Assembly: GCF_000471905.2 (NCBI RefSeq)
Contig: NW_006500337.1
Location: forward strand, 3,549,518-3,613,517
Reading direction: 5' to 3'
Source: Amborella trichopoda
Lineage: Eukaryota; Streptophyta; Magnoliopsida; Amborellales; Amborellaceae
Length of the DNA stretch: 64,000 bases
This document shows, piece by piece, positions 1-10,365 of the stretch (position 1 is the stretch's first letter; each line of letters begins with the position of its first letter). The notes under the pieces were generated by a model that did not search any database, was not told where the DNA came from, and saw only the letters and a list, made by a program, of their open reading frames with translations. Both the position numbers and the translations under genes were made by a program.

Positions 1-719
1 ATAAACAGCGGTTTAATAATGGGGAAGTCAGGCAGTTTAGCATCAGTCTAAGGATTTGAACATCAGACCGCTTGGGCACTCCCCTACTAAAACAAAAAAT
101 TAAAATGCGGGCTAAAGATAGCATCTTCGGACCGAATAAAAATTTTATTAAAAATAAAAAAAAAACAAAAGTTGCACTAACCGACTTTAATTGAAATTTT
201 GGGTTATATAATAACTGAAGAATTACTTTAATAAAATAAAGAAGAAATTGATCGGATAATTCATAAGAGATTTACTATTTAATACATTAACCATATTTTT
301 TTTATTTTATTTTGAAAAATGCATAAAAAAGTACATGGTAACGCGTCGGAACAGTTCCAAATTGGACAATCTATATTTTATATAAGTACCGGTCATTAAT
401 GATTGATGCTGTTCTGGTTATCGGATAAAGCAAGTTGCTCATGTTTAATATCGTGAGGGTCCAACATTGACTTGGATGACTATATATTCTTATTTTATCT
501 TTTGAATATTCTTATATTTTTATGCCAGGAACAATAGTTGTGTCCGTTCGAACCCACAACCTCATGGTGCTGTAAACAATAATTGGAGTGTGGTGTAGGA
601 CATTTACTAGTTTCAGGCTATTTATAGGACATTAGAATAAGACACCTGCCCATACCTCGCCATCCCATACAACCTCCACACCCCCTAAGAGAGCAACCCA
701 TACCTCGCCACCCTACACC
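1..719. other. Intergenic, no gene seen
   Basis: AT-rich sequence without a supportable reading frame or recognisable coding similarity. It ends in a pyrimidine-rich stretch that leads into the promoter of the P450 gene. Confidence 0.6.
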
Positions 720-870
720 ACCTCTCTCTCTATCTCTCTCACTCTCTCACACACACACAAATAGACTTTATTTCCTTGCTACAAATCTCGCTCTCTCTCT
801 AACGAAAAGAACTCTCTCTCTCAAATGTATTCTAGTGGTCCTTCTCTCTCTTGTGGTTTCGTAGTGTTCA
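720..870 (+). repeat. CT-rich microsatellite upstream of the P450 gene
   Basis: Several short (CT)n and (CA)n runs lie 100-240 bases upstream of the P450 start codon. CT-rich tracts are common in plant promoters and 5' UTRs; whether this one is functional is not visible. The last part, from about 850, is also present upstream of the broken copy, so the tandem duplication carried a piece of proximal promoter. Confidence 0.6.
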
Positions 871-913
871 TGATCTAGCTTTGTAGGTACTTTTTCCCAT
901 CCTGTATTTGTCA

Positions 914-920
914 TATAAAT
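914..920 (+). promoter_or_regulatory. TATA box of the CYP96-like gene
   Basis: TATAAAT lies 42 bases before the ATG at 962. The same motif and its surroundings occur 35-41 bases before the ATG of the broken copy (4373-4379). Conservation between the two copies supports a core promoter element and argues against translation starting further upstream. Confidence 0.6.
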
Positions 921-961
921 CTTCACGTCCCATTTTGAGGAGCTTTCAATTCTCTAACTCC

Positions 962-2437
962 ATGGACCTTCCAAATTGGCCTGAACTCTTCCTTGCCACC
1001 CTTTTCTTCCTCTTCATGCATTACATGAAGCAAAGGAACAAACCCGTTGTCTCTTGGCCCCTGCTTGGCATGTTCCCCTCCATCGCCATCAACACGCACT
1101 GCTTCTTCGAGTATCTGACCCGAGCCCTGAACCGAGCCCATGGCACCTTCTCCTTCTTGGGCCCTGCACTGACCAACCTTGAGTTCATACTCACTTGTGA
1201 TCCTAAGAACATAAAACACATTGTCAAGACCAACTTCTCCAACTATGGCAAGGGCAAGGACTTTAAAGAGATCTTCGATGTTTTCGGAGATGGCATCTTC
1301 ATTGCTGAGTCCGAGTCGTGGAGGATCCAGCGCAAAATGTGCCATGCTCACTTCCAATCTAAAGGCTTCAGGGCCTTTCTTGCGATCACAACTCAAGATC
1401 TTACCGATTCGGGCTTGTTGCCATTGCTGGGCCGGGCGGCAAGCCAAGGCTCACAGTTGGACTTGCAGGACTTGTTAATGAGACTCACATTTGATAGCAC
1501 GTGCACCTCTATCCTTGGAAGGAGAGCCGGCTGCCTTTCCCCCGGCCTTCCTGTGGTCCCGTTCAGCAAGGCCATCGATGACGGGACAGAGGCCCTCTTG
1601 TTCCGACACATCGTGCCTCGCAGCTGGTGGAAGCTGATGAAGAGACTGGAAATCGGATGGGAGAAGAGGGCGGTGCATGCCCGGCGCGTCATCGATAAAT
1701 TTGTGACAGAACAGATCGCAATCACCAAATCTCAGCTCGGAAGTGTGGGAAGCAGCGGAGATCTGATGTCGAGTTACATCAGCTCCAACAGGTCCCTATC
1801 CGATACTTTCCTGCGGGACACCGCGGTGAATTTCCTTTCTGCCGGGAGGGACACTTCTGGCGTGGCTCTCTCCTGGTTCTTCTGGCTTATCTTCAAGAAC
1901 CCTCATACTGAGGCCAAGATCATAGAAGAATTGCGGAATGTGCTCGATGGCAGGACAAGGGTCCCTCTCGAAGATCTACACCAGCTCGTGTATCTCCATG
2001 CAGCGCTGTACGAGACACTGAGACTGTATCCACCGGTTCCAATCGATCACAAGGCTGCTGTGCATGACGACGTTCTTCCAGACGGGACGACGATGAAGGC
2101 CGGCACAAAGATCTTTTATTCGATTTATTCAATGGCCAGGATGGAGTGGATATGGGGGAAGGACTGTAGAGAATTTAGGCCTGAGAGATGGATTGGAGAA
2201 GGTGGGGACCTGAAGCCTGACCTAGAATTTAAGTTCATGACCTTCAACGCTGGGCCAAGGAGTTGCTTAGGGCAGGACATGGCCTTCACTCAGATGAAGA
2301 TAGCTGTAGCCACCATACTTGCCAATTTCCATGTGGAGGTGGTGGAGGGCCAAAATGTAAGCCCTAAAACTTCAGTGATCCTCTCAATCAAGAATGGGCT
2401 CAAGGTCACCGTAAAAGAGAGGTCACTTCAGGCTTAG
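962..2437 (+). CDS. Cytochrome P450, CYP96-like (fatty acid/alkane hydroxylase type)
   Basis: Intact single-exon P450 of 491 residues, the usual length and intronless structure of the CYP86-clan CYP96 family. An N-terminal hydrophobic anchor (about residues 4-18) is followed by a proline-rich hinge (VVSWPLLGMFPS). Visible motifs are the I-helix oxygen-binding AGRDTSG (294-300), K-helix ETLR (351-354), FRPERW (405-410) and heme loop FNAGPRSCLG (428-437) with Cys435 as the iron ligand. The open frame runs upstream to 908 only through a TTG codon and the TATA box, so the ATG at 962 is the plausible start. CYP96 members are ER-bound monooxygenases; Arabidopsis MAH1 (CYP96A15) hydroxylates wax alkanes mid-chain and Amaryllidaceae CYP96T makes alkaloid rings, so the substrate here is uncertain. 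Family assignment is by recognition of overall sequence; function is inferred. Confidence 0.9.
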   Translation: MDLPNWPELFLATLFFLFMHYMKQRNKPVVSWPLLGMFPSIAINTHCFFEYLTRALNRAHGTFSFLGPALTNLEFILTCDPKNIKHIVKTNFSNYGKGKDFKEIFDVFGDGIFIAESESWRIQRKMCHAHFQSKGFRAFLAITTQDLTDSGLLPLLGRAASQGSQLDLQDLLMRLTFDSTCTSILGRRAGCLSPGLPVVPFSKAIDDGTEALLFRHIVPRSWWKLMKRLEIGWEKRAVHARRVIDKFVTEQIAITKSQLGSVGSSGDLMSSYISSNRSLSDTFLRDTAVNFLSAGRDTSGVALSWFFWLIFKNPHTEAKIIEELRNVLDGRTRVPLEDLHQLVYLHAALYETLRLYPPVPIDHKAAVHDDVLPDGTTMKAGTKIFYSIYSMARMEWIWGKDCREFRPERWIGEGGDLKPDLEFKFMTFNAGPRSCLGQDMAFTQMKIAVATILANFHVEVVEGQNVSPKTSVILSIKNGLKVTVKERSLQA

Positions 2438-3899
2438 TTTGAGCACTTTAAGTTTACTACTTTGCTTCCAACTCTGTGTGTTGTAATGGGCAGGATTTCA
2501 ATTGTTGCATGTTTTGTGTGGGCACAGTCATCTGTCCTTTGTTGTAATCTGATACTATATCAAGCGTGACTTAGATTTGTGCTTTACGTGGCATCTCATA
2601 ACGTGGTCCACGTGGGATTTAATGACTGAGGCCTGGGGTTTAAAAAAGCAAAATGAAACCTCACCTCAAATCCTCGTCCAAAAGCACATTTGATAATGAA
2701 AATCTCCATTATGCCTTTAAAATCAATTTCCAACACACTAGGTTAAGGCATGAGGAAACCACTCAATAAATCCGGCAGCCCTCCAATGTCACCTCCTAAG
2801 ATGGAGAAGGTACTAGGCATGAGGCTTAAGCACCCTGAAGACCAGGCTAAAGTGATCGCCGAGACGTTTCATGTCGCTTAACCAAGGCACCGATCCCCTT
2901 AGAGAGTGATCTAGGACAAGGGAAGAGACCGGCGGCTAGGGACCGACGGCTAGGTGGTATAAGAGTATGGTGGAAGTGTATTGGTAAGTGTGGTGTATAG
3001 GTTGATGTGATGTATGGGTACGTATGGTACATATATGTAAATGTAGTGTATAAGTAGGTGTGGTGTATAAGTAATAAGAAATATAAGTGATAGCGAGTAT
3101 GATATAGGATGAAAGTGCAGTCGAACTAAGGAGTATGGTGGGAGAGGGGTATATTTCATTAAGCACTAAGTCTTCACTCTCCTCAGTGAAAGATAGTAGA
3201 TTTTCAAGTAAGCACACAAAAACTACACTCTCTCTCCTAAGTTAGGCATAATTTCAATAATTTCAAAAGCCTTTTCAAACTCATAAAATATTAAAAAGCA
3301 TGGGATTCATAGAGTTACCCTTTGAAACATGGTGTACTCAAAACCCATGAGGCTTGATGAAATGATAGAATAAAGTAAATAAAAAAGTAATCACGAAATC
3401 ATTATAAAAAAACAAAAAATGACCCTAAAAAAATATGCAAATGATATCTAAGTCCCCAAAAAGTGCCTCTTCCCATCCACATAGCTTGGGCCCTCTTTTC
3501 GTGTTGTTCTTGGGCCCTCTTTTCGTGTTGTTCGGCGAAGTTTTGGGCCATATATTGTCATGAGGACATGGAGCAAGCCGAGATGGTCATTTCGTATTTT
3601 GTAGCTTCTTGAGCAAGAGCGACAATTCATTACGAAAGAGAGCGAAGCAAAGCTGAAGGAGCCAAAGAACAAAGAGCAATTGTGAATTCTCGCACCACAA
3701 TTGTGCCCACGAACTTGTGGGCCGCGTAATATAATGCTCACTGAAAAAATGCGGAAAAACCCGGTCCAGTCGAAATCTTCCGGTTCTGACATACAACCGG
3801 TACGGGTAGAAAAATCGAGTCCATTTGGAATCTTCCGGTTTAGATAGACAACCGGTACGAGATTGCTTCCTTTTAAAGGGACCAAAGTATATTCGGATA
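2438..3899. other. Intergenic between the tandem P450 copies
   Basis: No gene recognised. About 2940-3120 is a TATGG/TGTA-rich simple stretch. At 3487-3535 a 25-base unit (gggccctcttttcgtgttgtt type) is repeated twice, and around 3770-3860 a CTTCCGGTT...ACAACCGGTACG segment occurs twice. The sequence near 2665-2735 resembles 35,090-35,165, so part of this spacer is dispersed repeat. Confidence 0.55.
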
Positions 3900-4171
3900 A
3901 GGTTTTAGATACGGATAAGGTGATTTTGATCTTCATCAATGAGTTTTCAAACCTTTATATCACCCATTTGAAAAATGGATCTAGATCAGAAAACCTGGAT
4001 TTAGATTGGCGATATATCACTTGATTCAGATCATTTTGAACGATTTTCAATTCAGATACGGTTTTAGATACAGATAAGGTGATTCAGATCCGAATCAACG
4101 AGTTTTCAAACATTGATATCACCTATTTGAAAAATCGTCTAGATCAGCAAATCTGGATTTAGATTGGCGAC
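3900..4171 (+). repeat. Two-copy tandem repeat, period about 160 bp
   Basis: GGTTTTAGATACRGATAAGG begins at 3901 and again at 4060. Each copy continues through a matching block ending in ctggatttagattggcga (about 4010 and 4170). Copies are diverged by scattered substitutions. No coding potential. Confidence 0.75.
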
Positions 4172-4413
4172 CCGGCCAAATAAAAATCTATCAATAAATG
4201 TTCTAGATATTGGGCCCCTACCCGTTTTATTAAAAAAACAAAAGAGGTTTTACATGAATATGCCTTATACAACCGTTGCAAGGGAACATCAAATGAAATA
4301 TAAGAACCTCTCTTGTGGTTTCCTAGTGGTCATGATCGCAGTTTGTTAGGTTGTTTTGCCATCATGTAGTTATATAAATCTTCACGTCCGAGGGGCTTCC
4401 GATTCTCTACTCC
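4172..4413 (+). promoter_or_regulatory. Duplicated proximal promoter of the broken P450 copy
   Basis: From about 4300 the sequence matches the region just upstream of the intact gene, including cttgtggttt, the TATAAAT box at 4373-4379 and the stretch atcttcacgtcc before the ATG. The CT-rich part of the intact promoter is absent. The pseudogene may therefore still be transcribed, but this cannot be seen from sequence. Confidence 0.5.
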
Positions 4414-5866
4414 ATGGGCCTTCCAAATCCAAATTGGCCTGAACTCCTACTCTGCACCATTTGCTTCCTCTCCATGCGTTACATCAACAAACCCGTTGTC
4501 TCTTGGCCCCTGCTTGGCATGCTCCCCTCCCTCGCCATCAACGCGCGCTGCATCTTCGAGGATCTGACCCAAACCCTGAACCGAGCCCCTGGCACCTTCT
4601 ACTTCTTGGGCCCTGCACTGACCAACCATGAGTTTATAGTCACTTGTGACCTTGAGAACATAAAACACAATGTCAAGACCAACTTCTCCAACTATGGCAA
4701 GGGGCAGGACTTTAAAGAGATCTTCAATGATGTTTTCGGAGATGGCATCTTCATTGCTGAGTCCGAGTCTGGAGGATCCAGCGCAAAATGTGCCATGCGC
4801 ACTTTCAATCTAAAGACTTCAGGACCTTTCGTGCAACCACAACTCAAGATCTTACAGATTCGGGCTGTTGATCTTGATTCGGGCTGTTGCCATTGCTGGC
4901 CAGGCGGCGCACCATGGCTCACAGGTGGACTTGCAGGATTTGTTAGTGAGACTCACATTTGATAGCACGTGCACCTCGATCCTCGGAAGGAAAGCCGGCT
5001 GCTTTTCGCCTGGCCTCCCTGTTATCCCATTCAGTAAGGCCATCGATGACGGGTCAGAGGCGTTATTTTTCCGGCATCGCATGCCTCGCAGCTGGTGGAA
5101 GCTGATGAAGAGACTGGAAATCGGATGAGAGAAGAGGGCGTTGCATGCCCAGTACGTCATTGATTACTTTGTGACAGAACATATCGCGATCATGAAATCT
5201 GAGCTCAAAAACATGGGAAGAAGCGGAGATTTGATGTCGAGTTACATGAGTTCCAACAGTTCCCTATCCGATACTTTCCTGCGGGACATCGCGATGAATT
5301 TCCTCTCCGCTGGGAGGGACACGTCTGGCGTGGCTCTCTCCTGGTTCTTTTGGCTCATCTTCGAGAGCCCCCATACTGAGGCCAATATCTTAGAAGAACT
5401 GCGGAATGTGCTCCATGGGAGGACAAGGGTCCCCCTCGAAGATCTACACCGACTCATGTATCTCCACGCAGCACTGTACGAGACACTGAGACTGTATCCA
5501 CCGGTTCCGATCCATCACAAGGCTGCTGTGCATAATGATACGACAGTGAAGGCCGGCACAATAATCCTTTATTCCATATATTCAATGGCGAGGATGGAGT
5601 GGATATGGAGGAAGGACTGTAGAGAATTTAGGCTTGAGAGATGGATTGGAGAAGATGGGGCGCTGAAGCCTGGCCTAGTATTCAAGTTCATGACCTTCAA
5701 TGCAGGGCCAAGGAGTTGCTTAGGGCAGGACATGGCCTTCACACTAATGAAGATAGCTGTGGCCACCATCCTTGCCAATTTCCAAGTGGTGGTGGTGGAA
5801 GGCCAAAATGTAAGCCCTAAAACTTCAATGATCCTCTCAATCAAGAATGGGCTCAAGGTCACTTAA
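4414..5866 (+). pseudogene. Broken tandem copy of the CYP96-like P450
   Basis: Nearly full-length paralogue of the gene at 962-2437, with the same intronless layout. Against the intact copy it shows: a missing G at about 4769 (GAGTCGTGG became GAGTCTGG), which shifts the frame; a 19-base tandem duplication at 4857-4894 combined with further single-base losses (the second near 4898-4905); and TGG to TGA at 5126-5128. After the stop, the frame is open from 5129 to 5866 and keeps AGRDTSG, ETLR and the heme loop with its cysteine, but PERW has become LERW. A 15-base in-frame deletion lies near 5532, and a small deletion creates a slightly earlier stop. Several independent lesions make sequencing error an unlikely explanation. 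It cannot make a normal P450. Confidence 0.92.
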
Positions 5867-5985
5867 AAGAGAGGCCACTTCAGGTTTAGTTTGAGCACTT
5901 TTAGTTTATTGCTTTGCTTCCAAGTTTGTGTGCTGTAATGGGCAGAATGCCATTGTTGCATGTTTTGTGCGGGCACCGTTTGGTG

Positions 5986-6172
5986 TGATCCTATAGGACC
6001 CTCTCCTACCCATATGTATAGGACTTCAAAGGATCACCATTAAATTTAGCACGAAACTCTAAAAAAGTCAATCTCACACTATGTGATGACTTTTTTAGGG
6101 ATGTGTGTCAAATTTAATGGTGATCTTTTAGGTCCTACACACATGGGTGGAGGAGGGTCCTATAGAATCATT
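5986..6172. mobile_element. Foldback MITE, family D, copy 1
   Basis: About 187 bp that is almost entirely one inverted repeat. The left arm begins gatcctataggaccctctcc and the right arm ends with its complement (gagggtcctatagaatc). The internal halves (caccattaaattt / aaatttaatggtg) also pair. Other copies lie at about 37,846-38,034 and 62,341-62,533. No coding capacity; non-autonomous foldback element by structure. Confidence 0.85.
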
Positions 6173-6715
6173 ACTTATATATATTTTCTGTAAAAATAAA
6201 CAACCGAAATGCCCTTATAATTTTCAAAGGTATTCTGGTAATTTTTCATCATTAAAAGCATTTTTTTAATATTTTTATCATGTGCACCCTTGTTACGATC
6301 TATGCATGCCCCAAATTTTAGCTGTCTAATCAAGATATAACTATTAAGCGCTAACTTGTGACTCAAGTCATCTCATTACTGAGGTGTGGCCACATAAAAA
6401 GCCCTCCCATTGTTAAATATATTGGAAAGTAATGTTCATAGTGGAGTATTGTAGAACTCCAACACGTGAGCTCGAGTTTTATAGTACATGGGCAGGCATG
6501 CACAGTGCTCGCCCAACTGCTGTTATACATTAAAATGGTGCACCGCCCCCTCAAATGAGGATGGATTTTTGTCCCGTCCTTTCACATCTATTTTTCCATT
6601 TTTCTCTCTATGAGGGTAGAGAATCTAAACCTTTACACAATGCAGAAATTTAGAAGATCAATTTGGTCCCCTCCCCACTTTGGTAAATATAAGTTAATAG
6701 TCCAAGGGGGGCTCA
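6173..6715. other. Intergenic, nothing recognised
   Basis: AT-rich sequence with no supportable gene or clear repeat structure seen. Confidence 0.5.
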
Positions 6716-7048
6716 CGTCAGGCAGGTATTGGAGGAGTTCTTCATGATTCATCAAGAAACCAGTTGATTGCCTTCTTCGGACCTCTCCACCCATGCCATA
6801 CTAATGAAGCCGAGGGTCAAGTGGTCTTACAGCGGCTTTCATTGGTAACTTAAGGGAGATCATTGTTGAAGGGGATTCTTTAAACGTCATCCTTTTGAAT
6901 TAAAGGAGCTCGAACCATTCCTTGGATATTGAATCCCATCTTTGATCAGATCACGGATTTTGCACCATCTTTGAGGTGCAATTTTCCCATTGTTAAAGAA
7001 AGAGTAACTCCTTGGCTGATGCTTTGGCAAGCAGGGAATGTACCTACA
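6716..7048 (+). pseudogene. RNase H-like (RVT_3 type) retroelement relic
   Basis: Read in the frame that includes 6724, the sequence gives AGIGGVLHDSSRNQLIAFFG, then NEAEG, IIVEGDSL and finally SLADALA. This order of motifs is that of the plant RNase H-like domain found at the end of non-LTR retrotransposons and in related host genes (Pfam RVT_3). At least four in-frame stops interrupt it, and the usual first aspartate position reads SKGGS instead of a DG. No reverse transcriptase was seen nearby. It is a dead fragment. Confidence 0.65.
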
Positions 7049-7344
7049 ATTATTTATAGTATTTTTTTTTTATAATTCTCTTTTCTCTTCTCTTTTTTGT
7101 TTTGGGGGCGCGGGGGCATTGTAATGGAAAGCCCAAATTACCGTCCAAAAAAGGTCAAATCTACATCCCTATTCATCTCTCTCTAAAAAGAGAGGAAATC
7201 TGCATCTCTCACTAAAATAGGGTGGAGATTCACTCCGTTTTTCATTCTCTCCTCCAAGAAAGAGAGAGACAGAGAGATGCTTGAGAGAGTGGAAGAAAGA
7301 AGAGATGCCTGAGGGGAAGAGAGATCCTTGTGAAGGAGAGAGAG
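7049..7344. other. Intergenic, GA/CT-rich
   Basis: Poly-T and GAGAGA stretches, no gene seen. The segment precedes the single repeat monomer that begins at about 7345. Confidence 0.5.
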
Positions 7345-7800
7345 AATTGAGAAATGGTGTAGACTGACCTAGTCTCCTCTCGGAATTGGGAATTGGTTTG
7401 GTTTCCTTAGAGTCGCCTAGTTCTGTCAGGGAGCCGAGAGACATTGTTAGGTAGGCGGGCGATTCGAAGTAGCTGAATCACCCATTTACACATATTTCAT
7501 TTTTTGAATTATTTTTTATTTTTATCTTTTGGATTGATTCTTACACTGTAGAATCAGTCAGATTTGCAAACATAAATCAGATTTCTGAATGGCTAGTCCA
7601 CTTGGCAGGTCTAGGTTTTAAAACACTGGTTCAACCCATTGGATAGAAGGTAGCATATGAAATGCTACCTGTGCTTACTAGTAATATGTGGATCAGATTA
7701 TTTTTCTCACAAAAATTTATCAAGTCAGACATAAGACTTGAAGTGTCCAGCAGGTTACCCATATATTTTAAATTATTATCAAAATGCACATGATCATGAG
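7345..7800 (+). repeat. Solitary copy of the about 0.5-kb monomer
   Basis: One monomer of the family that forms the array at 17,880-21,540. It starts gaaatggtgtagactgacc and continues through tctgtcagggagccgagaga and atgaaatgctacctgtgctt. It most resembles the last monomer of that array, and the flank after it (7800-8290) also matches the flank after the array (21,540-22,020). It therefore belongs to a segmental duplication rather than an independent insertion. Confidence 0.85.
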
Positions 7801-8300
7801 TTGAAATATATGGAACATGGTAAAAGCTTAACAGATGATAGGTGTATTTTAATAATTTTTTCCTTTTTTATGAATAATAATTATTGCAGTCATAATAAAT
7901 AATTATTTAAAAAAATATAAATTTCCTTGATAAACTCACAAAAGGATACTAGCAAAGACTAATATTAATATTAGTCGTCATTATGGATTTTTTTTTCATG
8001 AATTTATGTCCCTTGAATTTATTGAATTTCATTCACTATATTCAATAGAAAATGGGCATCACGAACTTACTATTTCTAACAAATGGCTCATCAGTTAAAC
8101 ACCATTCTTCGAGATTTTTTTTTTGAAAAGGTTACATGGATATGGTACTTGAGTATGAAAACCAGCCTCGTACCGTTTTGACCCAAGGCCGATTTCTACC
8201 GTTCTTCATGATTCTTCAAGTGCTTACGGCAGACCTTCCCAATAATTTAAGCAAGATTTGAGTTCAGTTTATCCAACTGTAATTGAACTGTTATGAATTA
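7801..8300 (+). other. Segmental duplication block, non-coding
   Basis: Collinear with 21,530-22,020. Both contain gataggtgtattttaata, tattgcagt followed by aataataaat, ttcaatagaaaatgggcatc and the cttcaagtgcttayggcaga stretch. No gene in either copy. Confidence 0.85.
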
Positions 8301-8310
8301 TAATGTGGAC

Positions 8311-8660
8311 AAAGTTTATATAAGGTTGCAACCTTAAAATGTAGAATTACAGATGCATCTAAAAAATTATCGAAAAAGGTTGGTTTAATGTTTAAAAAAC
8401 CTCTAATTAATCATCTTGACATCAAGATGTACGACTATGAAAAAAAACGATTTTGAGTCTTAGAAATAGTGTATCTTGCAATATATCATCTAAACCATCC
8501 ATTTTCAAGATTTTAATATTTAAAATTTTATAATTAGATATAAAACTAGATTTTGAGATAATCCTGATAATTTTTTCACCAAAATTACATGTTATGATAA
8601 AATTTGGAGGTGCGGCTTAATTGGATTGCTTGAGGTTGCAACCTTATAGAAACCACATCC
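8311..8660 (+). mobile_element. MITE family A, copy 1
   Basis: About 350 bp, non-coding. The left end has aaagtttatataaggttgca and the right end ggttgcaaccttatagaaac. Both ends carry the 14-base perfect palindrome AAGGTTGCAACCTT (the right one preceded by g instead of a). It interrupts the segmental duplication: the sequence on either side is continuous at about 22,020 in the other copy. Confidence 0.8.
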
Positions 8661-8666
8661 CTATAA

Positions 8667-10365
8667 TATCTTCTAAAATTCAAAATCCATTTGGATCCAG
8701 AAGGATGCCAGATGTGGATGACAACGTTAAAATGTGCACGAGTGTGACCCAAGTCCAATATTTTTATAAAAGAAAAGTATACAAAAAGACAATTTACTTT
8801 TAATACAAGGAGGTCACAATCACTCTTGCCTGTTAATTTTCAAATCGGATGGTTGCCAGTATGTCAAGGAGGTCACAATCACTAAACTCAAAGTTCAATG
8901 ACCGAACCGTATATCCACCCTATTTGTAACATGTACAGACATACATTTAATACTTTGGATGAAATTTGAACATAGTAATTTCGAACTGCTAACATCAAAA
9001 TTGGATTTAATTTTTGTATATGTTGCCTATATTAGTGAAACTTTGGTCTTCATTGAAATTTCAAACCACAAACATAAAACTCATATTCAAAATTTGTATA
9101 TGGTGCCGATGTTTTTAAAACTTGGTCCAAAATCTATTGAAATTCAAGCCACTTACACAAAAACTGCAACATGAACTCTTTAGTTAGAAAAAGAAACAAA
9201 ATCATTACAATGGAAAGAGAGAAAAGAGAAGGACCTCTTTTCCCCATTCTGTCTTCTCTTCGTAGCCGCAACTAATGACATGGATGGCCTCCTTAACTAG
9301 AGCTGAAGGATTTGTCCCCTCAGGCAAGCCCCCATCTTCCATTAGAGTTGAAGTGATAAACACTGGCGATTGCCTGAATCTCTTCTCAAGGTTCTTTTGA
9401 GACATGGGCCATGACTTCTCTAGCTCTTCGTACCCTTCAAGAGTTTCTTCAGTTTCCTAAAGATCGAAAATTGGGCCCCCCTTTTCCCCCATCTCGAGTG
9501 CTTCTTTCTTGTAGCCTTCGTATCATACAATGGCTCGAATGAGCCTTTCTTGGCCTTCCTTCCACCAGAGCAACAGCACCATGATGGCAAACAATCACAG
9601 GTCATCTTTGGACGCTTGCGCGTTACTGGGGGATCATAACCATATAGCGCTTGCCAATTGAACACACAACATGTTCCCACAAAACTGGACCTTTAATCCC
9701 ATCTAAACCTTTCATGTTGATCTGCAACACAAAGGGCTAAATTAGCTTAAATAAAGGAGGATTGTGAAGAAGGGTGCACTGATAACTGGTAGTTGCTGAT
9801 GACCATCATGAATGGCTCAAAGAAATGATATATTTGAACTTGAGAATTTATGATTTGGTCAATTTGGCTTTCATACTTACATCTTGGGGTCATGAAATTA
9901 ATTTTGAAGGATATTCGAGCGCCAAATATTTTTCCCTATTCAATCACTAGCATTACAGTGAAATTTTCCTAACTCTAAGCATGATCTTAATTTCCATAAC
10001 AAGCTCCAAATAAGAATAAGATTCTTATTTTGTAATATGCTTGTTACAAGAAAAATCCGGCAGTTAGGAGTTAGGACAGAGCTAAAGAAACATACATCGA
10101 AGAAAACGATATTTCGGTTCGCATATCGATCATGTCAGTTGATGCCATCAAAATGTTGTGGGAATCGAACATGCAAAGCTTCTTCCCCAACTGAGGGTCT
10201 ATTAAGAAACACATAGCCTCTCTAACGGCCTTGCTATTGTTAATGTAGTGATCACAATCCAAGCTTAACATGAAGGGAGCATTTGTTAGGATTATAGAGA
10301 CTCGAACCTGAAACAAAGTGAACTTTTGATAAAAAAAATAAAAATGGGATATTGGGGGGTATCTC
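8667..10365 (-). pseudogene. Decayed partial duplicate of the CESA4-like gene (exons 9-10)
   Basis: Matches the functional locus at 24,620-26,750. The exon 9 equivalent is 10,096-10,307 (212 instead of 213 bases, so frameshifted) and the exon 10 equivalent is 9235-9721. Exon 10 lacks nine bases (a KKK) and has at least two frameshifts, one near the glycine-rich GGPVFDLEE segment. Only the first 25 or so bases of exon 11 remain (about 8900-8923): sequence homologous to 24,803-24,816 jumps straight to homology with about 25,402. Exon 12 is absent. The intron between exons 9 and 10 is longer than in the source (extra sequence at about 9890-10,010). Introns are retained, so this is a DNA-level duplicate, not a processed copy. 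Not translatable into a CESA product. Confidence 0.93.
8756..8898. mobile_element. Partial MITE family C (duplicated with the CESA block)
   Basis: Contains atacaaggaggtcacaatca, the left end of family C, with an internal rearrangement that repeats aaggaggtcacaatcac near 8863. It corresponds to the copy at 24,706-24,930 in CESA intron 11. The right half was removed by the deletion that fused it to exon 11. Confidence 0.65.

Noticed and set aside
908..961. N-terminal extension of the P450 frame
   Set aside because: It begins at TTG, overlaps the TATA box, and the extra residues are not P450-like. The ATG at 962 is matched by the ATG at 4414 in the paralogue.
3448..3939. 163-codon minus-strand frame between the P450 copies
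   Set aside because: Made of locally duplicated segments with no protein-like composition or family resemblance.
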